Assembly: GCF_041897535.1 (NCBI RefSeq)
Contig: NZ_CP169217.1
Span: 1,364,001-1,428,000 of the forward strand
Direction of reading: 5' to 3'
Length of the DNA stretch: 64,000 nt
DNA from: Methylomicrobium lacus_A
GTDB taxonomy: Bacteria; Pseudomonadota; Gammaproteobacteria; Methylococcales; Methylomonadaceae
Part shown: positions 14,376-23,013 of the stretch, piece by piece
How positions within the stretch are numbered: the stretch's first letter is position 1
Layout of the letters: the number at the start of each line of letters is the position of its first letter
Translations under genes and position numbers: made by a program
Notes under the pieces: model-generated
What the model was told of the DNA's origin: nothing
What the model saw: the letters and a program-made list of their open reading frames with translations, nothing else
Databases searched by the model: none

Positions 14376-14801
14376 ATGAAAAACGAAGCTGATCCCATCG
14401 TAGGGAATTGGTATCAACACCTGGACAAGGGCCAAGCCTTCCAAGTCGTTGCCGTAGACGAAGACGCCGGCACGGTCGAGCTACAGCACTACGACGGTGA
14501 TGTCGAAGAGATTGACCTCGATGCTTGGTTCCGACTCCCCGTCGAGTTCATCGAAGAACCCGAGAATTGGAGCGGCCCATTCGATGTCGGGGAAATGGAC
14601 GACCTCACCGGCACCGAAGTCACCGACACCGCCGTTACCGAATGGACCGAGCCCTTGGAAGAGATCGTCAAACCCGAGGATCGCCCTGTAGATGTGCCGT
14701 CAGAAGAAGGCGACGACTGGGACGAAGGTTATCCGGCGGAAGAGCCGTTGGAGGAAGAGCCGGCTGCGGAAAAGCCGCCGGAAGAGTCGGAGGAGGAATA
14801 A
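14376..14801 (+). CDS. DUF6763 family acidic protein
   Basis: The 141-residue protein begins MKNEADPIVGNWYQHLDKGQ and continues FQVVAVDEDAGTVELQHYDG, a small SH3-like beta module (about 7-55) shared by many gammaproteobacterial proteins. A very acidic Pro/Glu-rich disordered tail follows (EEPLEEEPAAEKPPEESEEE). I chose the ATG at 14376 because of the GGAGAG ribosome site and family N-terminus, not the longer frame from 14172. Function is unknown. It marks the left edge of the integron at 14961-20660 and looks like a chromosomal core gene. Confidence 0.8.
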   Translation: MKNEADPIVGNWYQHLDKGQAFQVVAVDEDAGTVELQHYDGDVEEIDLDAWFRLPVEFIEEPENWSGPFDVGEMDDLTGTEVTDTAVTEWTEPLEEIVKPEDRPVDVPSEEGDDWDEGYPAEEPLEEEPAAEKPPEESEEE

Positions 14802-14960
14802 GATCAACCACGCCTAAGGGTGCAATAAACATAACCGCTCGATCAAGTAAAGGCAAGTAATATTTCGGTTTTGCTCCTTCAATTCTGACAGAGCAAGTTC
14901 GGCCAATTTCTGCCGGTCGCTCTACATTTACCAGCGACTGCTGTAGGTCACAAATTGCTC

Positions 14961-15029
14961 GCTCAACGGAGAATTCAGCCGACGCTTGGAGCGAAGCGGA
15001 AAGCGATCGGCTGGAATGACAAGTTAGGC
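14961..15029 (-). other. attC site of the alpha/beta-hydrolase cassette
   Basis: On the minus strand the site starts GCCTAAC (RYYYAAC) and ends GTTGAGC (GTTRRRY), with inner arms TTCCAGCCGA and TCGGCTGAAT and a smaller CGCTT/AAGCG hairpin. Length 69 bp. This is a textbook attC, 91 bp after the hydrolase stop, and is the last site of the array. Confidence 0.88.
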
Positions 15030-15119
15030 CATGTGGAATGTGAGAACTGACACCTCGCACGTTCGAGACCAGCACCAGAACCGGATCGAAACAAAATCGA
15101 CCGATCGCGGGATGCCACA

Positions 15120-16829
15120 TCACTTCCACGAGTTCCACGGTCGGGCTTCAATGCGCAATGTGGCATTGATGCCGGGGCGCTTCGCCTGAATTACTTTAAT
15201 ATCGAAGGTGATACCGCCACCGTCCAGAGGCTGCGTGTCGGCTTTTGTTCTGGCAAAGTTGGGCGTCCGACTCTGGTAACCATAATTGATCTTCCAACCG
15301 CCAGGCGCCTTTGCATCAGGGGTAGCTTCCACGAGAATTAGCTCACGATAGATATAGCCACCCTCGTAGTGGCGGTCAAGCCATAAGATGCCGTCCACTT
15401 GATAGTCCGGCACAAGTACGGCCAAGTCGAAGGCAAAAGCAACAGAACGCTTCTCGAGGGGTAGATGCTCTTTCGTGCTTTTGCGTGGATCGAGAAAAAC
15501 GGAGAAAAGATGGGGACTCCGGTTCCTGTCAGGTTTGCGGCCCTGCTGCTGATCCGGAAACAATTCGTCGAATGTGCGGTGAATCGCGGAATTTTCCCGC
15601 ACGGTTCGGCGATGCATCTGCCATTGTTGGCCCCGCATACTTACAACTATTTCAAACTGGTAGGAGGCACGGATCTTACGACCGCTATCTAGCCCCTGTT
15701 GGATCTTATCGGGAAGGCTCACGTTGTCGATATCGAGAAATCCGTCTACCCGCAAGGATCCAAAGAAGAAGCGAGTGAGGTTTTGGTAGCCCTCTTCGGA
15801 ATTCACAATACCATAGTGACCCGAATGACTTCTGTAAGTAAACGCGCGAGGTGAGCGAATATCCCGATCCTTGTCATTTGGGTCAGGGCCATGTGTTGTT
15901 GCATTTTCAATGCGTACGAGGCCGTCGCTAACCTCTCCTGCCGCCCATGCCGAAATGCCGCGCATGACGATGTAATCGGATGGATTGGTGCCGACGAGAT
16001 TGAAGATGCGGTCAGGCGGAAAATTAGTGACCACGGAAACGTCGATATCATCCGCGGTTGCCTTGGTATCTTGCGGAACCGCAAGATAAGCCGCCATGCG
16101 CTTCCTATTGAAATTGTTCACGTCTCCGAAGGTCGCCCATCCGGGCACATTGCGGACAATACGCAGATCGATGCCGTTGTGCGGAGTCGCATAGGTAAAG
16201 ACCTTGTCCACTGCTTTGCGTGCAACGTTGCTACCGAGATCGGGATTCTGGAGGAACGCGCGACAGACGAGACCACCCATGGAGTGAGCAATGAGATAGA
16301 CGCGGAAATCATCTAAAGCAACCTCGTTATCGAGCGGTTCTCCAGTGATCGGATGAACGCCCTTTCGACAGACGAGCTCCCGCAGTCTCAGAATCAGATC
16401 GCTAAGGCCTTGTGCGAAATGTTCAATTGGAGGAGTATCCCCAGTGCCAAAGACTTCCGAGGCCGCGTCGTAATAGCGAAAGATAACAATTGATTGATAC
16501 GGCAGTGCAATATCTGGACGCAGTGGCTTTGTCTGATCCTCAGGATCCGGTGCCGTGAGATCGTCGCCGTCTACATAAACATCATCGTAGCGCCAATTAC
16601 TTTTTTCGTTACCCTTATTAGTCGTGACCCACACGATTTCATCCTTGAGCCGCACGAGAGGCGATTCAAAGAAAAACTTGCGCATCTTTCCGTCCCATAC
16701 TTGGCGTGTTTTAGTCGAACCGAGGTTGAATCCCATATAAGGGTCGGCAACTGTTTCTTCAATCTCGTCATGCGTAGCGGCAAAACCACGGATGTAAATG
16801 ATAGGATGATATGGATGATGTTTATTCAT
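15120..16829 (-). CDS. Alpha/beta-hydrolase (lipase/esterase-like), integron cassette
   Basis: The 569-residue protein starts HHPYHPIIYIRGFAATHDEI, the strand and oxyanion-type loop of an alpha/beta hydrolase. It has the nucleophile elbow VYLIAHSMGGLVCRAFLQ (Ser in HSMGG) and YATPHNGIDL, typical of PGAP1-like and lipase families. The C-terminal 200 residues are a separate beta-rich domain of unknown type (VSMRGQQWQMHRRTVRENSA). No signal peptide is evident. The cassette ends at the attC 14961-15029 and follows another attC at 16947. Large hydrolases of this kind occur in defence loci, but no substrate can be assigned. Confidence 0.75.
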   Translation of the reverse strand: MNKHHPYHPIIYIRGFAATHDEIEETVADPYMGFNLGSTKTRQVWDGKMRKFFFESPLVRLKDEIVWVTTNKGNEKSNWRYDDVYVDGDDLTAPDPEDQTKPLRPDIALPYQSIVIFRYYDAASEVFGTGDTPPIEHFAQGLSDLILRLRELVCRKGVHPITGEPLDNEVALDDFRVYLIAHSMGGLVCRAFLQNPDLGSNVARKAVDKVFTYATPHNGIDLRIVRNVPGWATFGDVNNFNRKRMAAYLAVPQDTKATADDIDVSVVTNFPPDRIFNLVGTNPSDYIVMRGISAWAAGEVSDGLVRIENATTHGPDPNDKDRDIRSPRAFTYRSHSGHYGIVNSEEGYQNLTRFFFGSLRVDGFLDIDNVSLPDKIQQGLDSGRKIRASYQFEIVVSMRGQQWQMHRRTVRENSAIHRTFDELFPDQQQGRKPDRNRSPHLFSVFLDPRKSTKEHLPLEKRSVAFAFDLAVLVPDYQVDGILWLDRHYEGGYIYRELILVEATPDAKAPGGWKINYGYQSRTPNFARTKADTQPLDGGGITFDIKVIQAKRPGINATLRIEARPWNSWK

Positions 16830-16946
16830 CGTAAGAACTTTACTTGTTGATTAGGATTTTAAACACGCTAAAACACGCCGAAACATTACTTTGTCTAGAA
16901 TTAAACCAAGATTTGATGCCCCCTTGGTGAGCAAGGCCATGATTAT

Positions 16947-17030
16947 AATTAACGCTCCAGTTTAGCGGCGCCCTGCTGGAGCGGCGAAGCCAGCGGAAGC
17001 AGGGACATCCGCTGGAACCGAATGTTGGGC
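16947..17030 (-). other. attC site of the first integron cassette
   Basis: On the minus strand it starts GCCCAAC (17030-17024) and ends GTTAATT (16953-16947). Arms TTCGGTTCCAGCGGA and GCCGCTAAACTGGAGCG pair imperfectly, with an inner TCCGCTGG stem. The 3' end of the 150-residue membrane protein gene is encoded inside this site. Confidence 0.75.
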
Positions 17031-17414
17031 CTGGCTATGCGTGGAGAGTTGAGCGACGCCGAAAACGCCTAGTAATACCAACCCCACGGCGAAAAGACAG
17101 TGCTGCCAAAAAGCAGCTCGACGCACCCCGGGGACAGCTACAACCTTTGGGACGGCGTCATCATTCGTGCTACTTATGGAAGACAGTACTGCTGTTATCA
17201 CGTAAAGGATCCGCACTCCAGATAGGATCGATATGAATAAGGCCAAATACGATCCAATTATTAACACTCTCCCGCTCGCATCGCCCTGATCCCGTATTAG
17301 CGTCGCGGAAAAGATGAGTGTTCCTGAGGCCAACGTAAGCAGTTGTTTAGTCACGTCAATAGCAACGTCATACGCTTTCTTTTGGGGCTCATTCACAAGG
17401 TTCGGGTCCACCAA
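16962..17414 (-). CDS. Small integral membrane protein, integron cassette
   Basis: The 150-residue protein has about three transmembrane segments (QLLTLASGTLIFSATLI; VLIIGSYLALFISILSGV; CLFAVGLVLLGVFGVAQL) and an amphipathic N-terminus EPQKKAYDVAIDVTK. The last 22 residues (SVPADVPASAGFAAPAGRR) are low complexity because they are translated from the attC stem. It overlaps the upstream 130-residue gene by 26 bp, so the two travel as one two-gene cassette. I do not recognise the family. The form (soluble cassette partner plus small membrane protein) would suit an effector or toxin/immunity pair, but this is a guess. Confidence 0.65.
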   Translation of the reverse strand: MVDPNLVNEPQKKAYDVAIDVTKQLLTLASGTLIFSATLIRDQGDASGRVLIIGSYLALFISILSGVRILYVITAVLSSISSTNDDAVPKVVAVPGVRRAAFWQHCLFAVGLVLLGVFGVAQLSTHSQAQHSVPADVPASAGFAAPAGRR

Positions 17415-17781
17415 AAGATGCTACACACTCCCTCCATGTCGTTACCTGCCCACAATAATCCGGATCGCTGAACTGGATTGTTCGTGCATCGCGATTAACA
17501 ACTCCACACCCCCTGATCCCAAGCCGTTCTGGCGAAAATAAGAAACATTTGGAATCAGTAGTATCAATTGTTCCCCGGGTTGGTTCGTACTTCTTCCATC
17601 CACTCCAAGACTTATAGAAAAACTGCTCCCCATCTATTGATAGCCGACCTTCTATTGGATCTGGAATCGAACAGCTCCAGGATTCGTGTTTTATGCCTTC
17701 AAGATAGTATTCACTGCCCGCAGCGGGGCAGCTGATAAGACCAACGACCGATGCTAATAAGCTATTGATGACGACTCTCAT
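17389..17781 (-). CDS. Secreted hypothetical protein, first gene of the integron array
   Basis: The 130-residue protein starts with a signal peptide (MRVVINSLLASVVGLISCPA, cleavage near AAGSE). The mature part has six cysteines (SWSCSI, SKCFLF, RGCGVV, DYCGQ, RECV, EPCE) suggesting disulphides, and is likely periplasmic. I know no family. It is the gene nearest intI, 177 bp from the integrase start and divergent from it, the position expected for a cassette read from the integron promoter. Its end overlaps the next gene, and no attC separates them. Confidence 0.65.
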   Translation of the reverse strand: MRVVINSLLASVVGLISCPAAGSEYYLEGIKHESWSCSIPDPIEGRLSIDGEQFFYKSWSGWKKYEPTRGTIDTTDSKCFLFSPERLGIRGCGVVNRDARTIQFSDPDYCGQVTTWRECVASFGGPEPCE

Positions 17782-19309
17782 CGCGATCCCCCCAAATTTG
17801 TGATGATGCTGGCGACTCCGCGGCCCAACAAGTTATTATCTAGGTATGGCTAACATACGTCTTTTTTTACATTGCTGTCAAGAATGAGCTTCAATATTAG
17901 ATTTTCTAAACGGTTTAACCTACATCTTAGGCATGATAAACAGACCGGTATATCTCCATGCTCACTCTACCCCAAGATCTATCACAAAAATTTAACGATT
18001 TACTGACTGGAAAATCGTTTCCCGATGAAGCCAGAGCTTCATATCTAAAATGGTTGCGTTTTTATTGGGATTTTTGCAAAAAATATCAGTACGATCCTTA
18101 TTCTTCGGAAAGCTTGCCCTGGTTTTTACATAAACTGGTGGAGAAACGGCAATCTGAACACCAGCAAAAACAAGCAAGGCATTCGATTACGCTGTTTTAT
18201 CGCATGAAATACAATGGGGTTGCTTCAAGCGAAACCTCACAATTGACGGCGGATTCAGCAGGAATTTCAGTTCGTTATCAATTTGCGCCTTTGACGATTA
18301 CGCCGAGCGGGACAGCAAAAACCGGAGCCAAGCCGTTAATTCCAGCCAATCAAGGCAACGCACCAACATTGGATGAAATCAATCAAACTGCGCATTCCGC
18401 CCCCAAAACCGGCAGCAGTTGGGTGTTTGTCTATAACACGCTCAATAGCGAAATAAAAATCCGCCACTATTCGCCGAAAACCTTGAAGTCATACCGAAGT
18501 TGGACGCGCCATTTTCAGACTTTCACAAAAAGCAAGGACCATCCAAGCACTCACGCAACAAGATGTGGTCGATTTTTTGAGCCATCTCGCCGTGGTTAAA
18601 CAGGTGTCTGCCTCAAGCCAGAATCAGGCGTTTAATGCGCTGTTGTTTCTATACAAACACGTGCTTAAAAAAGAGTTCGATGAAATCAAAGGCGTCGCCA
18701 GAGCAAAACGACGCCCTTACATTCCGGTAGTACTATCCCGTGAAGAAATCGAGTTGATTTTTGAGCATCTCGACGAACCGGTGGACCTTATTGCCAAGTT
18801 GTTATACGGCTGCGGTTTACGACTTTTTGAATGTCTGAATCTTCGGGTTCATTGTTTCAACATTGATGCGGGTATTTTGACCGTTCACGACGGCAAGGGG
18901 AAAAAGGATCGGACGGTGCCAATACCGCAAACGCTTGCTCCGGCATTAAAACAGCAATTACGGAAAGTTTCGGAAGTTTATGAGGCCGATATGAGAGCGA
19001 AATACGCCGGTACGTTTCTGCCAGACCAAATTAGAGCGTAAATATAAAAATGCGGCCAAAGAATTTATCTGGCAGTGGTTTTTCCCTGCTCATTCATTGA
19101 CTTTTCTGCGGGAATCACAGGAATATAAACGCTACCATATTCTTGAATCGGTGGTGCAAAAAGCGATCAAACAAGCGGTTAACCATGCCAAGATTACCAA
19201 ACGCGTTTCTTTCGGCGCATTCGTTTCGGCATTCCTTTGCCAGTCATTTGTTACAGGCCAACTACGATATCCGCACGATTCAGGAACTGTTGGGGCATAG
19301 CGATTTAAG

Positions 19310-19318
19310 AACCACGAT
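19310..19318 (+). repeat. IS4 target duplication, left copy (AACCACGAT)
   Basis: AACCACGAT is repeated at 20588-20596 directly outside the two inverted ends of the IS element. A 9-bp direct repeat fits IS4-family insertion. Removing the element and one copy restores the intI reading across the junction. Confidence 0.9.
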
Positions 19319-20587
19319 CTCTGTACACGACAAAAATTCCTAACGCTCTGATTTACATAGGGGGCAAATAAGGGACTTGAAAGTCCATCGCTAATCGGTT
19401 TCACTCTCTTGCGACCAAACAGGAGGTGAAATGGAATTGAGCGATGGACTGAGAGTGATTCTAAAAGGACATTTAGGCTGGGGCAAGTGCCGATTGGATT
19501 GTTTTGCCGGGATGCTATTAGCCCTAGTGCGACTGAAACGCATGAACCTGACGCAACTGGCCTTGGCCTTTGCCAGCCAGGCTGGCCAGAAATCACGCTA
19601 TCGCCGGTTACAACGCTTTTTTCAGGAAGTCGTCTTTGACTATGATGCGATTGCGCGTTTGATCATGCAGCTGTTTGATTTTTATAGCAAGTCATACTAT
19701 CTGACGCTGGATCGAACGAACTGGAAATGGGGTAAAAAGAACCTCAATATTCTGACGCTGGGCGTCGTCTACAAAGGCACGGCGATTCCAGTATATTGGT
19801 TGGTGCTGAACAAACAAGGCAACTCCAACCAGCGTGAGCGCATCGCCTTGCTGCAACGATTTATCGCTCGCTTTGGTCGGCAGGGTATTTTTGGCATCCT
19901 GGGAGACCGAGAATTTATTGGCGATCAATGGTGGCAATGGTTAAGCGATCAGGGCATTCCTTATCTGATCCGGATGAAGGAAAACCAGCTGCTGACGGCT
20001 CATCAAGGCCATGAACGTCCTGTCCGTTCGTTGTTCGCAGACCTGGAAGTGGGCAAAAGCCGCTTGCTGAGAAAAAGGCGCCGCATTGGTGAGCAGTGGG
20101 TATATCTCAGCGGCATGAAGCTGGATAGTGGCGAACTGTTGATTCTGGCGGGCAACCAACGTTTCTCGCAACCTCTGGAAATCTACGGCTTGCGCTGGGA
20201 AATCGAGAATCTGTTCCAATGCCTGAAAGGCCGGGGCTTTCATCTGGAGGAGATGCGCATGACCCGCTATTTTCGGATCAAAAAGGTGATGGCGTTATTG
20301 GCGATTGCTTTTTGTTGGGCGCATAAGACGGGGGAATGGAAACATCAGGTCAGGCCCTTAAAAATGAAAAAGCATGGGCGACCGGAGCAGAGTTTGTTTC
20401 GCTATGGGCTGGATTATCTGACAGATAGCCTTTTGCATGGCTTCCAAAAAATTGCGGACAAGTTCAGGCTGTTGGTGTTGTTTTTATGTCCGCCCGGCAT
20501 GATTGTGGTTGACGGACAGAATCCCGAAATAATAGCTCTCAAAACATGAATAAGAGCCCCTGGATAAATTTTTTGTCGTGTACAGAG
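19319..20587 (+). mobile_element. IS4-family insertion sequence (1269 bp)
   Basis: Left end CTCTGTACACGACAAAAA and right end TTTTTGTCGTGTACAGAG are an 18-bp perfect inverted repeat, flanked by 9-bp direct repeats AACCACGAT. One intact transposase gene lies inside. The element is complete and inserted in the catalytic domain of the integron integrase relic. Confidence 0.93.
19431..20549 (+). CDS. IS4-family DDE transposase
   Basis: The 372-residue enzyme is intact. The first Asp is in YLTLDRTNWKWG, the second in GILGDREFIG, and the Glu lies in the perfect IS4 YREK motif YGLRWEIENLFQCLK (Y-x2-R-x3-E-x6-K), followed by GRGFHLEEMRMT. The ribosome site AGGAGG precedes the ATG. It performs cut-and-paste transposition with hairpin intermediates in this family. 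Confidence 0.95.
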   Translation: MELSDGLRVILKGHLGWGKCRLDCFAGMLLALVRLKRMNLTQLALAFASQAGQKSRYRRLQRFFQEVVFDYDAIARLIMQLFDFYSKSYYLTLDRTNWKWGKKNLNILTLGVVYKGTAIPVYWLVLNKQGNSNQRERIALLQRFIARFGRQGIFGILGDREFIGDQWWQWLSDQGIPYLIRMKENQLLTAHQGHERPVRSLFADLEVGKSRLLRKRRRIGEQWVYLSGMKLDSGELLILAGNQRFSQPLEIYGLRWEIENLFQCLKGRGFHLEEMRMTRYFRIKKVMALLAIAFCWAHKTGEWKHQVRPLKMKKHGRPEQSLFRYGLDYLTDSLLHGFQKIADKFRLLVLFLCPPGMIVVDGQNPEIIALKT

Positions 20588-20596
20588 AACCACGAT
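20588..20596 (+). repeat. IS4 target duplication, right copy (AACCACGAT)
   Basis: Matches 19310-19318 and immediately abuts the right inverted end at 20587. Confidence 0.9.
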
Positions 20597-20992
20597 GATT
20601 TATACCCACACAGTACAAAGCAGAACGATCAAGCAAGCCCAAAGTCCGTTGGATTTTTAGTTGATGAATTCGAATGACTGAAATACAACCTTCAACCGAC
20701 ATATAATGTTATGAAACATGAGGCTGGTTTGGGTCGGCAGCAGCGATTCGTGGTGCATGTAAACAGTCATTCCGGAACGTCGGCATTCAGAAGAGCCCAG
20801 TGTCAGCAAGGGTAACCGTAAGGGTTCCTTCGTTTTATGGAGTCTGCAAGCTGTCCGAAAAATCCTGGTTTTCGGGACGCAGGCTTAAGTTGACCAAAAA
20901 ATGAGCATTCGAGTCGATTCTTGACGGAGCTTTTCATCCAGTCGATACCGCCTATACTTACGGATCTATACCAACCTCGGCAACGGCCCCTT

Positions 20993-21595
20993 ATGCAAAC
21001 AGAAACTGGCAAACTGGTTCGATGGATCGACGACAAAGGTTTCGGCTTCATCCAACCCAACACCGGCGGCAACGACATCTTTATCCATATATCCGCCTTG
21101 CAAGGGATGAGTCGTCCTCCTGTGGTGGGTGATACTCTCTATTATCAGACAGAAACCGATGCCAGCGGCAAACTCCGCGCCATCCATGCCAGTATCGAAG
21201 GGGTACCTAAACAGCTAACTTTAGAGCCTTTAGCAAGAAAACGTCCATCGCCATCAGGACCCTCCCCATATGGTAGGCGACATCAAGAACCGAAGCAGAG
21301 GATCGTTCGGTCACAAAAGCGATGGAGCAGCCTGCCGTTCCTGTTTGTGTTGCTGATCGGTACCGGGGTTTACGCTTACGACACGTATGGACATCGCCAT
21401 GCTCAGATTGTCGACAAATCAACGGCCCAATCAGTAGTGGAACCGGAGATAGCCGAACCACACTTCCAATGCCAAGGCAAAGTCTATTGTTCACAGATGA
21501 CCTCTCTGGAAGAAGCCGAATTCTACTTGGATAACTGCCCCGGCACGAAGATGGATGGCGATAGGGATGGGATACCTTGCGAAAATCAGTTTTGA
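20993..21595 (+). CDS. Cold-shock domain protein with membrane helix and excalibur domain
   Basis: The 200-residue protein begins MQTETGKLVRWIDDKGFGFI with a cold-shock nucleic-acid-binding domain (RNP1-like KGFGFI, RNP2-like DIFIHISAL, residues 1-65). A basic linker and one transmembrane helix (LPFLFVLLIGTGVYAY) follow, then a C-terminal excalibur calcium-binding motif DGDRDGIPCENQF with Cys pairs. CSD proteins joined to a DUF1294 or excalibur membrane part are common in proteobacteria. I chose the ATG at 20993 since the family starts there; the frame opens 72 bp earlier. An attC-like hairpin lies 109 bp downstream. Confidence 0.88.
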   Translation: MQTETGKLVRWIDDKGFGFIQPNTGGNDIFIHISALQGMSRPPVVGDTLYYQTETDASGKLRAIHASIEGVPKQLTLEPLARKRPSPSGPSPYGRRHQEPKQRIVRSQKRWSSLPFLFVLLIGTGVYAYDTYGHRHAQIVDKSTAQSVVEPEIAEPHFQCQGKVYCSQMTSLEEAEFYLDNCPGTKMDGDRDGIPCENQF

Positions 21596-21702
21596 AGCTT
21601 TATCTGGCGGTGTGAAAAAGGAAATCATTAGGAGAAGATCGGCCAAAAGTTGTCTATCGGCGTGGATTTTTGAATGGCCGGTTAATGCCAGAAATTGCTC
21701 GT

Positions 21703-21762
21703 ATAACACTAAACATCAGCGGCTGAACAATGCGCCGTCCGCTGCATGCTGTTGTTAGACGT
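21703..21762 (+). other. Solo attC-like site
   Basis: GTATAAC ... GTTAGAC brackets arms CATCAGCGGC and GTCCGCTGCATG. The right end fits GTTRRRY exactly. The site is nearly symmetrical, so orientation is ambiguous: it could end the cold-shock gene cassette on + or follow the nuclease gene on -. Confidence 0.6.
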
Positions 21763-21840
21763 CCCTCTCGCGATGTTGCTCATTCCGCAAACATTTTCCT
21801 CTAATTAGGCGCAGGTGTAGTTCATTTTACCTTCAGTTTT

Positions 21841-23013
21841 CTAACTTGGTGACCGTTCATTCATTGTCGATGGCGCGCTGACCACGACACATCCGTTGAT
21901 CCCGTTAATCTTCAAGACGCCTTCCTTGAACTTCGCGTGCTCCTGCGTCGAACGCGTGCAATCCCACAGGAAGCTGACGATCTGCGCATCCTTGTATTTC
22001 GTGTCGGCGCGATAGAGAGACGCATCTTCGGCGATCTCGCCAATGAGCGTCGGGAAGGACTTCTTCACGTCTTTCCGGTATTTGACCTCGATGATCGTAT
22101 GCAGCGACGGCAGGTAGAGATCAATGCGTGGATTCTTCTGCCCGACGGGCTGTAGGTTCACTTCGTCCGCGATGTCGTTGAAGATCGGCGCGAGTAGGAC
22201 ATAGAGAATGTTCTGGACGTGGTATTCGTTTTCTATCTGCCACTTGACAGGATCCGCACCTCGCGTGCGCCCCGCGTCTTCCCATGTCCACCGCTTGAGA
22301 CCGACGGTGATATGCTCCAGAAATCCCAGGAGGTCGTCGAGGCTCCAGCCTTTTGGCGGCACCACGGCCACGTCCTGATTGACCTGATCGAAGACGTAAA
22401 CCATCAGGCTCAACAGCGCCGTCGAAGCGTCTTCTTGCGCCTGCGCCCGGAACTCAGCCATGAAGCGGCTGACCAGGGAAAGGCGAATCTGATGATCGTC
22501 GATTCGCTGTATCTTCCGATAGTGAAAAAAGAGCGGCACGCAAGCACTGGTATAGACGGCGGAGTCGCTGCTGCGGACATACGCAGCTATATCTTTCTCG
22601 AAGAGATTGAGATGGTCACCGCTGATCTGCTGAGCTAGAAACCCTGAAATCCAGTTCTCGAACTCCTGGGCGATGCGTGCGTCGTTCATCTGCTCCGTCA
22701 GCCATTTCACAGCCATGACGCCGAACATGTCGGAGACCCACGGGCGCGGCGTGGAGTCGATCTTGGCGGCCTGGCCGAGCAGGCGAGAGACATCCAAACT
22801 CGAAACTGCTTCGTCCAGAACGCCGAGGCCCGCAATTGCGCACCGCTGATACAAGGAGATCGTCGCAAAATCGAAGGACGGTGTTCCGTCCTTCGACAAT
22901 CCCAGAAAATGCAGAAAGGAGGATTTGAAAGGGTCGGCGTGTGCGCGCTCGCTCATCTTGCGGTGCAGATACTCGCGCAACTGGTACGCGTTTTCCTTTT
23001 CTACAGGAACCAT
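21841..23013 (-). CDS. PD-(D/E)XK nuclease partnered with Argonaute
   Basis: The product is about 390 residues when started at the ATG at 23013, which overlaps the Argonaute stop by 13 bp; a longer frame from 23076 exists but overlaps more. The N-terminal 270 residues are helical and unrecognised (YLHRKMSERAHADPFKSSFL). The C-terminal domain has the nuclease core PRIDLYLPSLHTIIEVKYRK (D-x(n)-E-x-K), followed by IGEIAEDASLYR and IVSFLWD. Catalytically inactive long-B Argonautes are known to work with such nuclease effectors (bAgaN type) that degrade DNA after guide-directed activation. Context and fold fit this closely. Confidence 0.8.
   Translation of the reverse strand: MVPVEKENAYQLREYLHRKMSERAHADPFKSSFLHFLGLSKDGTPSFDFATISLYQRCAIAGLGVLDEAVSSLDVSRLLGQAAKIDSTPRPWVSDMFGVMAVKWLTEQMNDARIAQEFENWISGFLAQQISGDHLNLFEKDIAAYVRSSDSAVYTSACVPLFFHYRKIQRIDDHQIRLSLVSRFMAEFRAQAQEDASTALLSLMVYVFDQVNQDVAVVPPKGWSLDDLLGFLEHITVGLKRWTWEDAGRTRGADPVKWQIENEYHVQNILYVLLAPIFNDIADEVNLQPVGQKNPRIDLYLPSLHTIIEVKYRKDVKKSFPTLIGEIAEDASLYRADTKYKDAQIVSFLWDCTRSTQEHAKFKEGVLKINGINGCVVVSAPSTMNERSPS

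Larger units (their letters stand above)
17958..20660 (+). pseudogene. intI: Integron integrase IntI, decayed by three frameshifts and an IS4 insertion
   Basis: Pieces in order: a long N-terminal extension (from MLTLPQDLSQK), the core-binding domain (SEIKIRHYSPKTLKSYRSW), then after a frameshift near 18540 LTQQDVVDFLSHLAVVKQ and the catalytic-domain segment LLYGCGLRLFECLNLRV. A shift near 19030 leads to LERKYKNAAKEFIWQWFFPA, the IntI-specific patch. A shift near 19196 leads to AHSFRHSFASHLL and LLGHSDLRTT. The IS4 element (19319-20587) splits the Thr-Met junction; beyond it MIYTHTVQSRTIKQ follows with the catalytic Tyr, ending TAG at 20660. The RHRY residues are recognisable but the gene cannot make a working protein. 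It is divergent from cassettes at 14961-17781, the classical integron layout. Confidence 0.9.
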
